DNA of 64,000 bases from NCBI GenBank assembly GCA_001566295.1, contig KQ964255.1:915701-979700 (forward strand), in the 5' to 3' direction. The notes beneath the pieces are model-generated. The model searched no databases. It worked only from the letters and a program-made list of their open reading frames with translations, and was not told the DNA's origin. Position 1 is the first letter of the stretch, and each line of letters begins with the position of its first letter. Positions 44,436 through 55,079 of this stretch are shown piece after piece. Made by a program: the position numbers and the translations under genes. The stretch comes from Microdochium bolleyi. Its lineage: Eukaryota > Ascomycota > Sordariomycetes > Xylariales > Microdochiaceae.

Positions 44436-45159
44436 ATGTCGGCCGCTGCCCAACAACAACAAGGCACCGCCCGAGGCACCCGCCTGGTGACCGTCAAGGT
44501 CGTCTTCCTCGGCGACTCGGCTGTCGGAAAGAGCTCCATGGTCCTCAGATATGTCAAGGTCAGTCACAAAAATATCACTGGGCTTGGCGACGCCCTCTGA
44601 ATCTTGCCTGCATCGAGGCTGACTGCTCCCGTAGAACTCGTTTGACCCCTACAAAGATTCGACCATTGGCGCCGCCTTCCTGACACAGACCGAGACGATC
44701 AACCCGACGACCGCTGTCAAGTTTGAGATCTGGGATACTGCCGGCCAGGAGCGGTACAGGTCGCTCGCTCCCATGTACTATAGAAATGCGCCTGGCGCCG
44801 TCGTCGTCTACGACATCACCCAGGCAGCCTCGTTTGACAAGGCCAAGCAGTGGGTGAAGGAGCTGAAGCGCAACGCCGACGAGAACATTGTCATCGGACT
44901 AGCGGGCAACAAGCTCGACCTTGTTACTGAGCAGCCAGACAAGAGAGCAATCCAGACGGCCGACGCCGAGGCCTACGCCAACGAGGCTGGCCTCATCTTC
45001 TTCGAAACATCAGCGCGGACGTCGGAGAACGTGCGCGAGCTCTTCACTGCCATCGCCAACCGCGTGCCCCTAGACCAGCCGCGCAACAACCGACAGGGCA
45101 TCAACCTAGGCCAGGGTGCTTCGACAGCCACCCAGCAGCCTGAGCGGTGCAGCTGCTAG
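44436..45159 (+). CDS. ypt5: Rab5-type small GTPase (Vps21/Ypt5)
   Basis: Early-endosome Rab GTPase that recruits tethers and PI3-kinase for homotypic endosome fusion. Exon 1 (44436-44558) and exon 2 (44635-45159), with a 76-nt intron, encode 215 residues. The P-loop GDSAVGKS is at residues 26-33. Switch I is STIGAAFLTQ, with the AAF signature typical of Rab5. Switch II is WDTAGQERYRSLAPMYYR, the guanine-base motif NKLDL and ETSA. The C-terminus ERCSC is a double-cysteine geranylgeranylation signal. Length and motifs are standard for the family. Filamentous fungi usually have two Rab5 copies; which one this is cannot be told from the sequence alone. Confidence 0.96.
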
Positions 45160-46064
45160 ACTGATTATTGGGCATAACCTTGCCAATCACCTCAAGGGCA
45201 TTTGCATAGGCGGAGGTCGATACAGCCAGGTGGGTTGGACCAGGAGTGGCTCGAGCGGCCATGCGTGGGAATAAAGATGTATATGCGAGGAGCCGATGGC
45301 GCTCAACGTGTTGGTTCTTGTTGGTTCGTTTGTTCAACAGTCAGGCGTTGTTTGTGCATTCCTTTGGTTTTATCATGCGAGAGGGATACAGCTAGTAAGA
45401 ACGTAATATCATTTCAGATACTCTTATACTACCCTGGAATATTTGAAACCAGGTACACGGACTGCCACTTCTTCTGGTGAGTTAGAAATGTGTCCCAGAA
45501 GGACGCGGCTAACAGCATGCACGGGCTTTGCACATTTTGAAGTGCATACCGGCGATATGGACGACCAGCGGTTCCAAGGCAACTTGTCGAGGCCATCCCA
45601 CAGGGATGGACTAGGATAGGTCTCCAGTGGGCGACGATGGCATGAAGGCCACGGGCCGTCGCTCAAGCTGACCTCTTCCCTGCAGACCACGCACGGGATA
45701 CATGTGGGTTATGTACGATGCTGCCGAGTACCACAATAGAGCAGCCTCGAGACCTGGGGCGAGCTCCGCGCCGAACCATTCATTGGAACCAGTTGGCGGG
45801 GCACCTAAGGTAGCTGGGAGACAGGGGCGGCGTGAATGACGTGCCATGCTAGCCTCGGGGTACAGTGAGCGAAGTGTGGGGCCCAGGGGAGCTGCGAGCT
45901 GTCACCAACCCAGAAAGATTGCAATGTGTTCCAGACACCAAACGGCAACACCAACTTCATTCGCAGCTTGACTTCCCGGCCAGCTACAATTACCGCCCCT
46001 TGCCGCGATATCGAGCTTCGCAAAGTCACCTGCGACCAGTGAACCCTTCCCCCAGTTGCCCACC
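45160..46064. other. Intergenic, no gene seen
   Basis: Rab5 3' end and SAC1 promoter, both rightward. A 5'-leader-like stretch precedes the SAC1 ATG. Nothing else recognised. Confidence 0.4.
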
Positions 46065-48273
46065 ATGGCACTGCCCTTCCGCGACATCAATATTCATGTC
46101 GCTGCCGACTCGTACACCTTCACCTCGCCCTCGTCACCAAACTCGCCCGCCCTCGTTGTCGACAGACCGACCGGCGATGTCCGTCTTAGCGATGTCTCCC
46201 CGCTCTCCGGAAAGCGCGTATCTCGCGTCTCCAGCATTGCTGGCATCCTCGGCATGATCCGCCTACGCCTCGACAAGTACATCATCGTCATCACAAAGGC
46301 ACAGCCCATGGGCCGCCTCAAGGGCCACATGGTCTACAAGGTCATCTCGACAGATTTCCTACCCGTTCGCGAGCGCCAGATCCGCGATCCCGACGAGGAC
46401 CAGTTCCTCGCCCTCCTCAAGACCTTCATCATGAAGGGCCCCATGTACTTCTCGTACTCGGTCGACCTTACCAACAGCTTCCAGCGACAAGCGTCCATGG
46501 ACAACTCGAACCCCCTCTGGATGCGCGCCGACGACCGCTTCTTCTGGAACAGGTTCGTCCAGACCGACCTGATAGACTTTCGCCGGCACGGCAGCAGATC
46601 GCAGCACGGCGCTCAACCAGCTGTTGACCCTTTTATCCTCCCGATCATGTGGGGCACCCTCGAGATCCGCCCAACAACAATGAAGGGCACTCCTCTGACG
46701 CTTGTGCTCATCACGCGCAAGTCGAGATTCCGCGCCGGAACAAGATACTTCACTCGCGGCATCGACGAGCAAGGCAATGCGGCCAACTACAACGAGACGG
46801 AGCAGGTCGTGGTCCTCAACGACCCGGCAAGCGGCATGGGGGGATTCGCAGGCACAGGCGACATGAAGACAGGCAAGCTCGGTGGATCCGAGGGTCGGGA
46901 GATGCAGATCTTGTCGTACGTGCAAACACGTGGCAGTGTGCCTGTGTTCTGGGCCGAGATCAACGCACTCAAGTATGTGCCCAAGCTTCAGGTCCGTGGC
47001 ATCGAGACAGCCCTGCCGGCCGCGAAGAAGCATTTCGATGAGCAGATACGCATCTATGGCGACAACTATCTCGTCAATCTCGTCAACCAGAAGGGCCGAG
47101 AGAAGCGTATCAAGGAGGCGTACGAGCAGATGGTTGAGATGCTCGTCACATCACCAAAGGAGAAGACCAAGGCCGACCACTTGACGGACGAGAAGTTCCA
47201 CGTTATCGAGCCGAGTGGGAGCAGACAGGAGTACGACCGCCTACACTACGTCTATTTTGACTTCCACCACGAGACGAAGGGCCTTCGGCTGGACCGAGCC
47301 ATGCTACTGGTCGAGCAGCTCCATGATGCGCTCATCGCTCAGCAGTACTTCCGTGGCCTTGACATGCCCGCCAACGGCGGCCTCGAGACAAGAAACTACC
47401 AGACCAGTGTGGTGAGGACAAACTGTATGGACTCGCTCGACCGCACAAACGTCGTTCAGAGTATGCTCGCCCGCTGGACGCTGGACCGCATGTTCACAGA
47501 CCTTGGCTTGCTGCAGAAGGGCGAGACCTTTGCCACCGCCGACCCAGCTTTCGAATTTCTCTTCCGTAACGTGTGGGCCGATAATGCCGACACAGTCTCG
47601 AATGCATATGCGGGTACGGGTGCGATGAAGACAGACATGACACGCTTTGCCAAGCGCACGAAGAAGGGCATGATGCAGGACGGTAATGTGGCTGTGACGC
47701 GCTTCTATCTCAACAACTTCCGTGATGGGCCCCGTCAGGACGCGTACGACTTGTTCCTCGGCCTTTACTTGCCCAGCGAGGCCACACACACCTTCGCCGA
47801 CCGCAGACCGATACTCATTCAGAGCATCCCTTATATCTTTGCTTTTAGCTTGTTCCTCGTTCTTGTCGGACTCTTCACGCCACGCCTGCCTGATGCAGCG
47901 GTTCTTCCGGGTAGGCTGTTCATCCTCTTCTGGTTTGCGGTTGCGGGCTGGGCCTTGAGCTTCATCCTAAACAATGGCATGCTCTACGTAAGTTTTCTCT
48001 CCCCTAGTCCACAATTTCTAGACTGTTAGTGCTGTTGTACTGTCCAATTATCCTCCTGCACGCATGCCGGATTTACCACTGACTATCCTGGACGAATCAC
48101 AGGTCAACTGGCCGAAGCTGAACCCCAGGCCATGGGCCACAGAAGGCTACCAGGACGCCATCACCAACGTGCGCAAGGACAAGCTCATCGGACCCTTTGT
48201 CGCGCGGCACGAGCGCGGGCTCAGCACGGCGCGATACCTAAATGCCGAGGAGGGAAAGAAGAGGATCGAATAG
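46065..48273 (+). CDS. sac1: Phosphoinositide phosphatase SAC1
   Basis: ER/Golgi phosphatase that dephosphorylates PI4P and controls lipid exchange and secretion. Exon 1 (46065-47987) and exon 2 (48103-48273), with a 115-nt intron, encode 697 residues. The start ACCATGGCA is strong. The N-terminal Sac domain includes SSIAGILGMIRLRLDKYIIV and KGPMYFSYSVDLTNSFQRQ. The catalytic CX5R motif is RTNCMDSLDRTNVVQ, with Cys454 and Arg460. Two C-terminal membrane helices (about 585-606 and 625-645, IPYIFAFSLFLVLVGLF and LFILFWFAVAGWALSFI) anchor it as in yeast Sac1. The second exon supplies a cytosolic tail rich in conserved residues (VNWPKLNPRPWATEGYQ). All expected parts are present. Confidence 0.95.
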
Positions 48274-48695
48274 GTGGGGAGAAATAACGTAGTGAGGCGT
48301 GAAGCTCGCAGGAGACAGTAGTGGAAAAGAATAAGTCTCATTTGTGCAAAGCGATTGCGCCGTTGGCGATTTCATTGTAAACTTCTAACGTTCTTCTTTT
48401 CTCTCTCAAGGGGGTCTTTTCTTACTCTCCCCGTTCTTCCTAGACGAAGCCTGTTGTAGAACTACTGACTGACAAGGCCTCTTAATACTTCGTCCTTTGC
48501 TGGACTGTTTTCCTTTCCCATTCTTGTTGCCCACCGACATATCCGTGAATAAGTTCGCATCTGGGCAGCCGAGCGCGACCTCAACCATCAAGGTCGTGCA
48601 GATCGAATGGCGACGAGATAGTTATTGCATACATCACTTGGAAGCGTAACCGGATTTGATAGTGTCAATGTCATTCTTGGTGCATTGCAGATGTG
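48274..48695. terminator. Convergent 3' region SAC1 / PARG
   Basis: A 422-bp spacer between two converging genes, so it should hold both polyadenylation regions. T-rich stretches near 48390-48420 could serve the rightward transcript. No coding content. Confidence 0.35.
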
Positions 48696-50270
48696 TCATT
48701 GTATCCGCGCTGATGATAGTTTCGCTAGAAGCCACTCTCCTGTCTCGAACTTCTTGGTGTCTTTGGGCACGGCCTCTAAGAGTCCACGGAGCTCGCCGAC
48801 TGTGCTGCACTGCGTCCCTGCGAGCCTGACCAAGCGGCTCATTCTGTCCGCGATGTCCCTGAGGCCTTGGTCGCATACAATCCTCAAAGCCGGTGCTGCT
48901 GGCTTCGATTGCTTCTCCTCGCCAATATACAAGCCTGTCTGTGCTGCAGCCGCCGTTGAAGCAGCGATCCAGAGCAGCAATACCTTGACGAACGGGTCGC
49001 CGTTGAAGGCCCCGCAGCCCCAAAGCGGGCTGACAATCTCGTGATACGTGCCGGACGAGAAGGCTAGGCGGGCCTTGGCTATTTCCCGGTCCATATTTCG
49101 CGGGACGAGATCTGGCAGGTCAATTTGGCCGCCTGGCAATTCTTGTTCTTGCACGTCCCCAGGGTGGCTGTACTGCTCAGGAGAGTCCAGCTCTAGAGCA
49201 TCCATGAATAGCATTGTCCTGGAACCCCAGTCTACATCCGCGACATCATCGTTGCCACTGCCACTCTGTGGCCCCCGAAAACTTTCTTCCCTGAGGCGGA
49301 CGCCACGTCTCTGACCGACGATGTTGCTGACCGCCTTAGCGCCTCGGACGACGAGAATTTGCGACTCCTGAAGCTCCGGGGCAATCAAAACCGCGGGACA
49401 CGCCTCGGGCGAGCACCCGACGTGAATCTCCTCCTGCGTCGCCGACTCGCCGAAGCCGATCACGCGGTTTGCCGAGACGACCGCCGCGCCGTGAGGCAGG
49501 CCGAGGGATGCTGGGCTTGTGTCGTACTCGGAGACCAGGTGGATTTGGATTGGAGATAGCAGGATATTGCTGTGTTGTGCCGCAGCCGAGGGTTCCGGGC
49601 TGAGAGTTGTGAGGCAGTAGCTGATGTCGACGTGTGTAGCTTCGAGCACTTGTGCTGCCTCGGTGCTATGCGTGGCCCGATCGGGAAGCTTTGAGAAATA
49701 CTTGAAGAGCGTTGTGAGATAGATCCTTACCGCTTCGGGATGTCTCTGCTCGGACCCGAACCAGATGGAGAAGTCAAAGTAGTCGCTCCGTCGTGGGAGA
49801 GGGGCACTCAGTGTGCATAGGAATTGGTGGGCAAGGAGGCAGGCAACCTGTGGGCGAGACAGCACGGTCGATCCGAGGAGGGGCAGGGTCCCATTTGGGA
49901 ACAAAGCTGGCATGGACAGGGCGAGGCTGCGAATCCTTGGCCAGCAGGTCTCGAAGAAGTTGCCATAAGTCTTGTCGTCAACAGTGCCGACCATGTCCTT
50001 GAGCAGGCCGTAGTCTGTAGCTGCACCCGTGGTATCACGGAGGGTGATGGCAATCGTCTCGAGGAGGTCGGCCAGCTGCCGCCCGTCTGCCACTGGAGAG
50101 GTATCGAGCAGATGCTGCAAGAGGTGCCATACGGGGACATGGCCGTTATCGTCCTCGAGGCCGTCGGCGTCCTCGAGAACGGAGAAGCGGTCGAGACAGC
50201 GTTGCGTGGGCGAGCACGGGAGGCGGTAGACGGTGGTTGGGGACGCCATTTGGATTTCTTGTGTGTTCAT
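48696..50270 (-). CDS. Poly(ADP-ribose) glycohydrolase (PARG), altered glycine signature
   Basis: Hydrolyses ADP-ribose chains made by PARP; active on chromatin and in DNA-damage responses. A single exon encodes 524 residues. Family blocks in order are a helical N-terminal part with LSRPQVACLLAHQFLCTL and FDFSIWFGSEQRHPEA, then the macrodomain loop ANRVIGFGESATQEEIHVGC, containing the catalytic QEE (Gln279, Glu280, Glu281). SPEACPAVLIAPELQESQIL comes next, then VPRNMDREIAKARLAF and the substrate-loop motif SPLWGCGAFNGDPFVKVLLL. Metazoan and ciliate enzymes have three glycines before the catalytic loop; here that site reads GFGES, so the pyrophosphate contacts may differ. Budding yeast lacks PARG and filamentous fungi keep it. 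A second ATG at 50249 may also be used. It is divergent from the PHAF1-family gene. Confidence 0.9.
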   Translation of the reverse strand: MNTQEIQMASPTTVYRLPCSPTQRCLDRFSVLEDADGLEDDNGHVPVWHLLQHLLDTSPVADGRQLADLLETIAITLRDTTGAATDYGLLKDMVGTVDDKTYGNFFETCWPRIRSLALSMPALFPNGTLPLLGSTVLSRPQVACLLAHQFLCTLSAPLPRRSDYFDFSIWFGSEQRHPEAVRIYLTTLFKYFSKLPDRATHSTEAAQVLEATHVDISYCLTTLSPEPSAAAQHSNILLSPIQIHLVSEYDTSPASLGLPHGAAVVSANRVIGFGESATQEEIHVGCSPEACPAVLIAPELQESQILVVRGAKAVSNIVGQRRGVRLREESFRGPQSGSGNDDVADVDWGSRTMLFMDALELDSPEQYSHPGDVQEQELPGGQIDLPDLVPRNMDREIAKARLAFSSGTYHEIVSPLWGCGAFNGDPFVKVLLLWIAASTAAAAQTGLYIGEEKQSKPAAPALRIVCDQGLRDIADRMSRLVRLAGTQCSTVGELRGLLEAVPKDTKKFETGEWLLAKLSSARIQ

Positions 50271-50950
50271 TGAGGTAACACGGGGTGTGGCTCAGTCTGC
50301 GCTCGGCTGGAGATATCCATCAGATCAGGTCTTGTGGTGGTGGATTCGGACCATGACCCTGGACCCTGGACCGGATCGACAGCCGCAGCTTTTGACTCAC
50401 TCCCCGGAGGACGCGTGCCCTCGGCATAACTGCTCAAGTAGTGGGATCCCAGATCGAGGATGTTATCGCAGTATGCCAGCTTGAGCCTTGTACCAACAAT
50501 GAAGCAATCAATACAAGGCAATGTTGTCGGAGCATGAGGGCTGTGCCGAGTGGAATGAGCTAGAGACAGAGAGAGAGAGAGACAGACACACACACACGCA
50601 CACGCACACACACAAGACATTGATTGGGGCTCCGCTTTCTGGGCTGCACCCGCGGAGACTGGAGTCCAGGGGTCTACCCTAGGGTCGATGACGTCCCGGC
50701 TTGGCGCGTGATCACCACGCGCAGTCGGCTCGACCCCGCGGCCACCCAAACACCAGCTGACCTTGCCGACGGTGTCTTATCATCACAGCATCTACGATCG
50801 TCAGAGCTACCGAGTAACAACCTCCCCCAGCGCGCCTTCTCCAACTCGCCCTGCGTATGGCCACAGCTCTTGTCTGCTGCCACAACGACAGCTTCTCTAC
50901 CGCCCCGACGAGCGCGAGCAAGCCCAGAGTCTGTCGGTCCTGTTCTCGCC
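50271..50950. promoter_or_regulatory. Bidirectional promoter PARG / PHAF1-family with GA and CA tracts
   Basis: A 680-bp divergent spacer. Bases 50564-50615 are a purine/pyrimidine-alternating microsatellite: GA repeats pass into CA repeats with CG interruptions. Such tracts often exclude nucleosomes in promoters; that role is inferred. Confidence 0.5.
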
Positions 50951-52601
50951 ATGTCGCTCTTCACTGCCACGCTGCACCCGGGTGTCGGGCTGGGCTTCCT
51001 CGGTAGGCCTTCAACCTGGGACTGACACCACGAACCCCATGCTGACGCAGCCGAATCCCACAGTCCTCGGCGCCTCCCTCCACGACATCCTCACCCGCCT
51101 CAAGGCAGAGCCCCAGCGTTTCCCAAAGCTCGACCTCGTCTATGACCGGGCCAAGCCCGTCCTCGAGCCCGTCGTCCTCAACCTTCCCGCAAACGGCATC
51201 CGCCTCCGCTTTGACGGCCCCGAGCAGCGCCTCCGTCTCGTCGAAGTCCTCAACTTCACAAAGAACAGGATCTCGTACCAGGATAAAGACCTCGTCAAGC
51301 CTGCCGCCGCCCAGTCCGCCAACCCCTCAGCACAGCCCGGCGGTGGGGATGGCTCCGGCCCAGCCTTCAAGAACGTCTACCACCGCCTCTTCGGGCCGAC
51401 CTATGCCGGAGAGTATATCCCGCCGCTCGCCGACGACCAGAGTGGCGTTGGCACATATGTCCTCTCGTACCCAGGCGTCGCTTTCAGCTTCCCGCTCCTG
51501 CAATCAGCCTATTCTCCCGACAAGGATGTCGTCAATCTGTTGTCGTCCTCGGCGAGCCAGACGGCCACGTCGCTCGCCATCTTTGGCGGCAAGTCGTGGA
51601 CGCACGCCCGTGAGACGTTGTGGACAGAGGCCCTCCCAAGCATCAAGTCGACTTTTCTCTTCAGCAAGAGCAAGGAGGTCGTGCCTGACGAAGTGTCGTG
51701 CGTGCACATACACGGGGGCGGCAAGCTACAGCTTTTCAGAAAGTGGACAAGCTCGTCATTGTGGATCACACTTGGGGAAACAACGCCACAGGATCTCGTG
51801 GCGGAGCTCGGTCCCCCGGATGCGATATATCGCAAGAACGATCAGCGGATGTACATCCACCAGACGCGCACAGCAAGCCACAGCCGATCAAGGTCCGGGG
51901 CCGGCGACTACAAACAGCCCGATGATCTCTTGGATACCGATCAGTCCTCGGGACTCACTGGCTCAGATGACTCGGGTGATGAGGCAATCGAAGACGAGTT
52001 CACCGGGAATGTTTCAGGAGAGTGTTTCTACAATTATTTCTACCTCGGCTTCGATGTCCTCATCTCACCCTCAGCGTCCCCATCAAGGATACCGCCGTCG
52101 GTGCAGCAGGCTACCGCCAACGGTTTCCATGTCTCACCAGAGAACCCTATTAAGCCCGTCACTACAGACCGTCTAGTTGCAACCAAGCTGGTACTGCACG
52201 GAAATGTCCCGGGTTCATATCCGTTCAACCGCCACCGTCGCTGTCGCTGGGTGATCCCCTATCTCACATTGTCGCCCGGTGCAGAGGCTGCTAGTGGTGC
52301 CGACTCCGAGACGCAGTTCAGTGAGATTGAGGGGCAGCTCCGGGAGGAGTGGAAGTCCACCTATGCATCAGAGGCCGACGCGAGACAGCAACAACGTGGA
52401 ATGGTGCTCAACCGTGGGTGGGGCGACAGTCCAGGCAGCAGTTGTGAGTTTCTCGGTGGATGGGAAGACAGCAGCGGCGGCGGGGCGGCTCGCAAGTTTG
52501 ATGGCGGCAACGAGGACTCGACGACGACGCTGTACGGGTTTCCTGGTCTCGTGTTCGAGGTGCTCAGGAATGGCTTCGTCAGTGCCGTGACGATCTACTG
52601 A
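50951..52601 (+). CDS. UPF0183 / PHAF1 (C16orf70) family protein
   Basis: Conserved eukaryotic family whose mammalian member PHAF1 associates with autophagic membranes and phosphoinositides; the fungal role is little known. Exon 1 (50951-51002) and exon 2 (51064-52601), with a 61-nt intron, encode 529 residues. The family opening is rebuilt across the junction as HPGVGLGFLVLGASLHDILT. The frame forces acceptor CCCACAG over the nearer GACGCAG. Later motifs are GIRLRFDGPEQRLRLVEV, HRLFGPTYAGEYIPP, YVLSYPGVAFSFPL and QDLVAELGPPDAIYRK. NYFYLGFDVLISP comes next, and LHGNVPGSYPFNRHRRCRW near the C-terminal third. A Ser/Asp-rich insertion (about residues 300-345) is fungal. There are no membrane helices. 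It shares its promoter region with PARG. Confidence 0.92.
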
Positions 52602-53351
52602 GCATTAGAACATGATTGGGCCTCCACTCAATCTTCGCCCACAGCGATGATGTGTCTCAATGACATACTTTCGCAGCTGTCGCGGACGTCGGCCACCTTT
52701 GGCAATATTTGCCCGGAACTCTACACGGGCGTCCCCTATACGAAATCTACACTTCTACCAATTCCCACTCTTATCCAGAGTCTTGATCCACTAGACGGTT
52801 TAGCACTTGGGCCTTGGAGTTGGCGTTTTTGTAGGCTCTCGCATTTATTTATTTGATTTTTCACTCTTTGGGAACATCTCTCGCAGGCCATTGTTCTCAG
52901 ACACAACATCGAATTATTAGAGCATTTTGAGAATATATCTCCAATACCACCGGTCACACAGTCTTGGATGGAGGCCTATGAGCGTCACTCCAGCGCTCTT
53001 GTGTCACAACACAGTGGGCACGGGAATCGCTGGATGCGCTGCACATGTATGTCAGGATAGATATCTGCGAGTGATGCGTTTTGTCTCTGAAGAGAATCCG
53101 TGTTGTTCACGGTGTAAGTGGGCATGTATTCATTTACATATTTTCTAAGCTGCTTTTGGGACCATTCTGCTGTTTTACAGCCCGATTGTTTCCCCTGCTC
53201 TGTTGAACACAGCTCCGCCCACCTCATTCGCCTGCGCACTGATCATTTGGAAGCCCCCGGAATCCAACACTTATCGTCGCGTCGCATGGACATTTTTTGA
53301 TACGGAATAGACGGTGGCTTGCACGCCAGAGCACAAGCACCAGAAGTCGTG
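52602..53351. terminator. Convergent 3' region PHAF1-family / SAM37
   Basis: 750 bp between converging genes. It includes T-rich and AT-richer sequence around 52830-53180, suited to polyadenylation. No supported ORF. Confidence 0.35.
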
Positions 53352-54806
53352 TTAAACATGGGCGTCTACGATGGGAGAGTGATTGGGTGCAGGCTCGACG
53401 TCGACTTTCACTTCTACGTCGCCTCTGTTGTAAACTGTATCCCTCGTCGGTGGCGAGGGAGTGATTCTCCCGGCGGGGCTGAAGTCAGGCAGGTGGCTCA
53501 GCATGGCGCCCAGGTCGTTCCCGAATCTGTGAAACCCCTGCTCTCCTTCCTTTCCGGCGCCTTTGTCGCGAGCAGCGTACTGCGTTGCCTCGAATCTGTG
53601 CACAGGTGCGCCGAGTGGCGCGAGGCCCTTGATGAACACGGCGAGCCCGGCGGCAGCGAGGGCAGCTGTGCCCACGGCGCCGAGGGCGAGGAAGGTCTGC
53701 AATGCGCCGCTTCCTTGGCACTTGCTCTGTCGGTATCGTGTCCAGGCGGGACCAACGGAAGGGACATGGCCGAGGGCGCCGTCAGCGAACTTGCCTAACA
53801 GGCCGGCAGCACCGCGAGGAGCCGGGTCCTGCCAGGGATAGCCGTCGTCGTTGGGGGCTTGTGTTGTTATGGACAATGCGGCCTGTAGGTGCTGCGGCTC
53901 CGAGAGTGCCCAGAGTGCTGGAAACGATTTTTGCATGGCGTTGCGCAGGAACGGCTGCGGCGTCTCGACGCGCATGAGCTTCAAGTAGGCGAACACGAGA
54001 AAGTCCGCGGACGAGGGTTCGTCCCTGCCGAACATGAAGCCTGAGGCTTTGCTATCTTCGCCAGCATATTTCCTGTGATCCTGAACCACGCTAAAGAAGT
54101 CTTCTGCGAGGCTCTGCAGCCTTATTGCAGCAGTCTGCTCCGGCTGCAGAGTCTTGCTGGGTCCAAATCGCTCAGGGAGCTGCAAGAAGCCTGTTGCCGT
54201 CGTTGTCGCACCGCTGCCGCTACCACCTGACTGCTCATCTAGATCGTCCACGCTAGCAGCTAAATGGCCCAGCCCCAAGTGTCCGACCCTGTCGATGGCT
54301 GCAGAACGGATGGCGGGGGGTATCGTCCATGTCAAGGGGAACGGCAGCAGTTGTGAGTATGCCGGGCGCGTGACACCTACCCATGCGGAGTGCGATACGT
54401 AGAGGGCCAGAGAGAGGAGGGCTGATCCCCGGGTGGAAAGGTACGCGGTAAGAGCAGCTGCATCGGCACGTTGGCGCGGTGTGAGGTCATTGTCAATGTC
54501 TGTGCGGGCGCTGTCGCAGAGGTACTTGACGATGTTTGTGTAGCCGGATACAGAGACGCCCTGTTCATCGACGAGGGCGGGGAGTGTATCTGAAGGAGCG
54601 GAGGAGGGTCAGTACATGTCCATGGCCTATGCGGCGTTCACGCAGATACAATGTGTGTACCCACGGTGCAGTGTGTCGTTGCTAGCGATCAAGGCCCAGC
54701 TGTCTGGGGCCAGTGTGTGGCGAAGGAACTCGGCAGAAGCCACACATTCTGGATCGACAGAAGCTTGGCCGAAGGCTGGCCCCCAGATGTGCAAGGTGAA
54801 GACCAT
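53352..54806 (-). CDS. sam37: SAM complex subunit SAM37 / metaxin-like
   Basis: Outer mitochondrial membrane subunit of the sorting and assembly machinery for beta-barrel proteins. Exon 1 (54806-54665) and exon 2 (54589-53352), with a 75-nt intron (GTGGGT donor, branch TACTGAC), encode 459 residues. The N-terminal thioredoxin/GST-like part begins MVFTLHIWGPAFGQASVDPE and contains LAPDSWALIASNDTLH. After the junction come LPALVDEQGVSVSGYTNIVK and YLCDSARTDI, as in Tom37/metaxin. A GST_C-like helical domain includes GRDEPSSADFLVFAYLKLM followed by TPQPFLRNAMQKSFPALWAL. A hydrophobic helix at about 345-368 (LALGAVGTAALAAAGLAVF) fits the C-terminal membrane segment of fungal SAM37, and about 90 polar residues follow. 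The start is supported by the family's opening residues. Confidence 0.9.
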
Positions 54807-55043
54807 GGTTGAGCCACGCTGTCGATCGAGGTGCTTGTTTGTGGTGGTCTAAAGGTGGAAGGGTGCCAGGCCTCTGGGACGACGGGGACGACGAGGGTCG
54901 CCGAGGAATGCGGTTGACAAGAGGTGCACGGCGCGAGACGGAAAGCTTGTCAATCAACAGGATCGACGTCTATGTCTACATGTGGAGCGTTGCGAATTGC
55001 CATCACGTCTCGTCTTCTTGAGGTTGCCTTTACGGCGGCTCTT

Positions 55044-55079
55044 GGTGGTGCCTGAGGTGGTGCCTGAGGTGGTGCCTGA
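55044..55079. repeat. Three copies of a 12-bp tandem repeat
   Basis: GGTGGTGCCTGA occurs three times in tandem, with a partial fourth. In the minus frame it reads as a Thr/Ser/Gly repeat within an otherwise unconvincing 95-codon ORF. Confidence 0.9.

Noticed and set aside
46359..47033. 224-codon ORF on the minus strand
   Set aside because: Antisense of SAC1.
51142..52176. 344-codon Ser/Arg-rich ORF on the plus strand
   Set aside because: Alternate frame inside the PHAF1-family exon, which has the conserved motifs in another frame.
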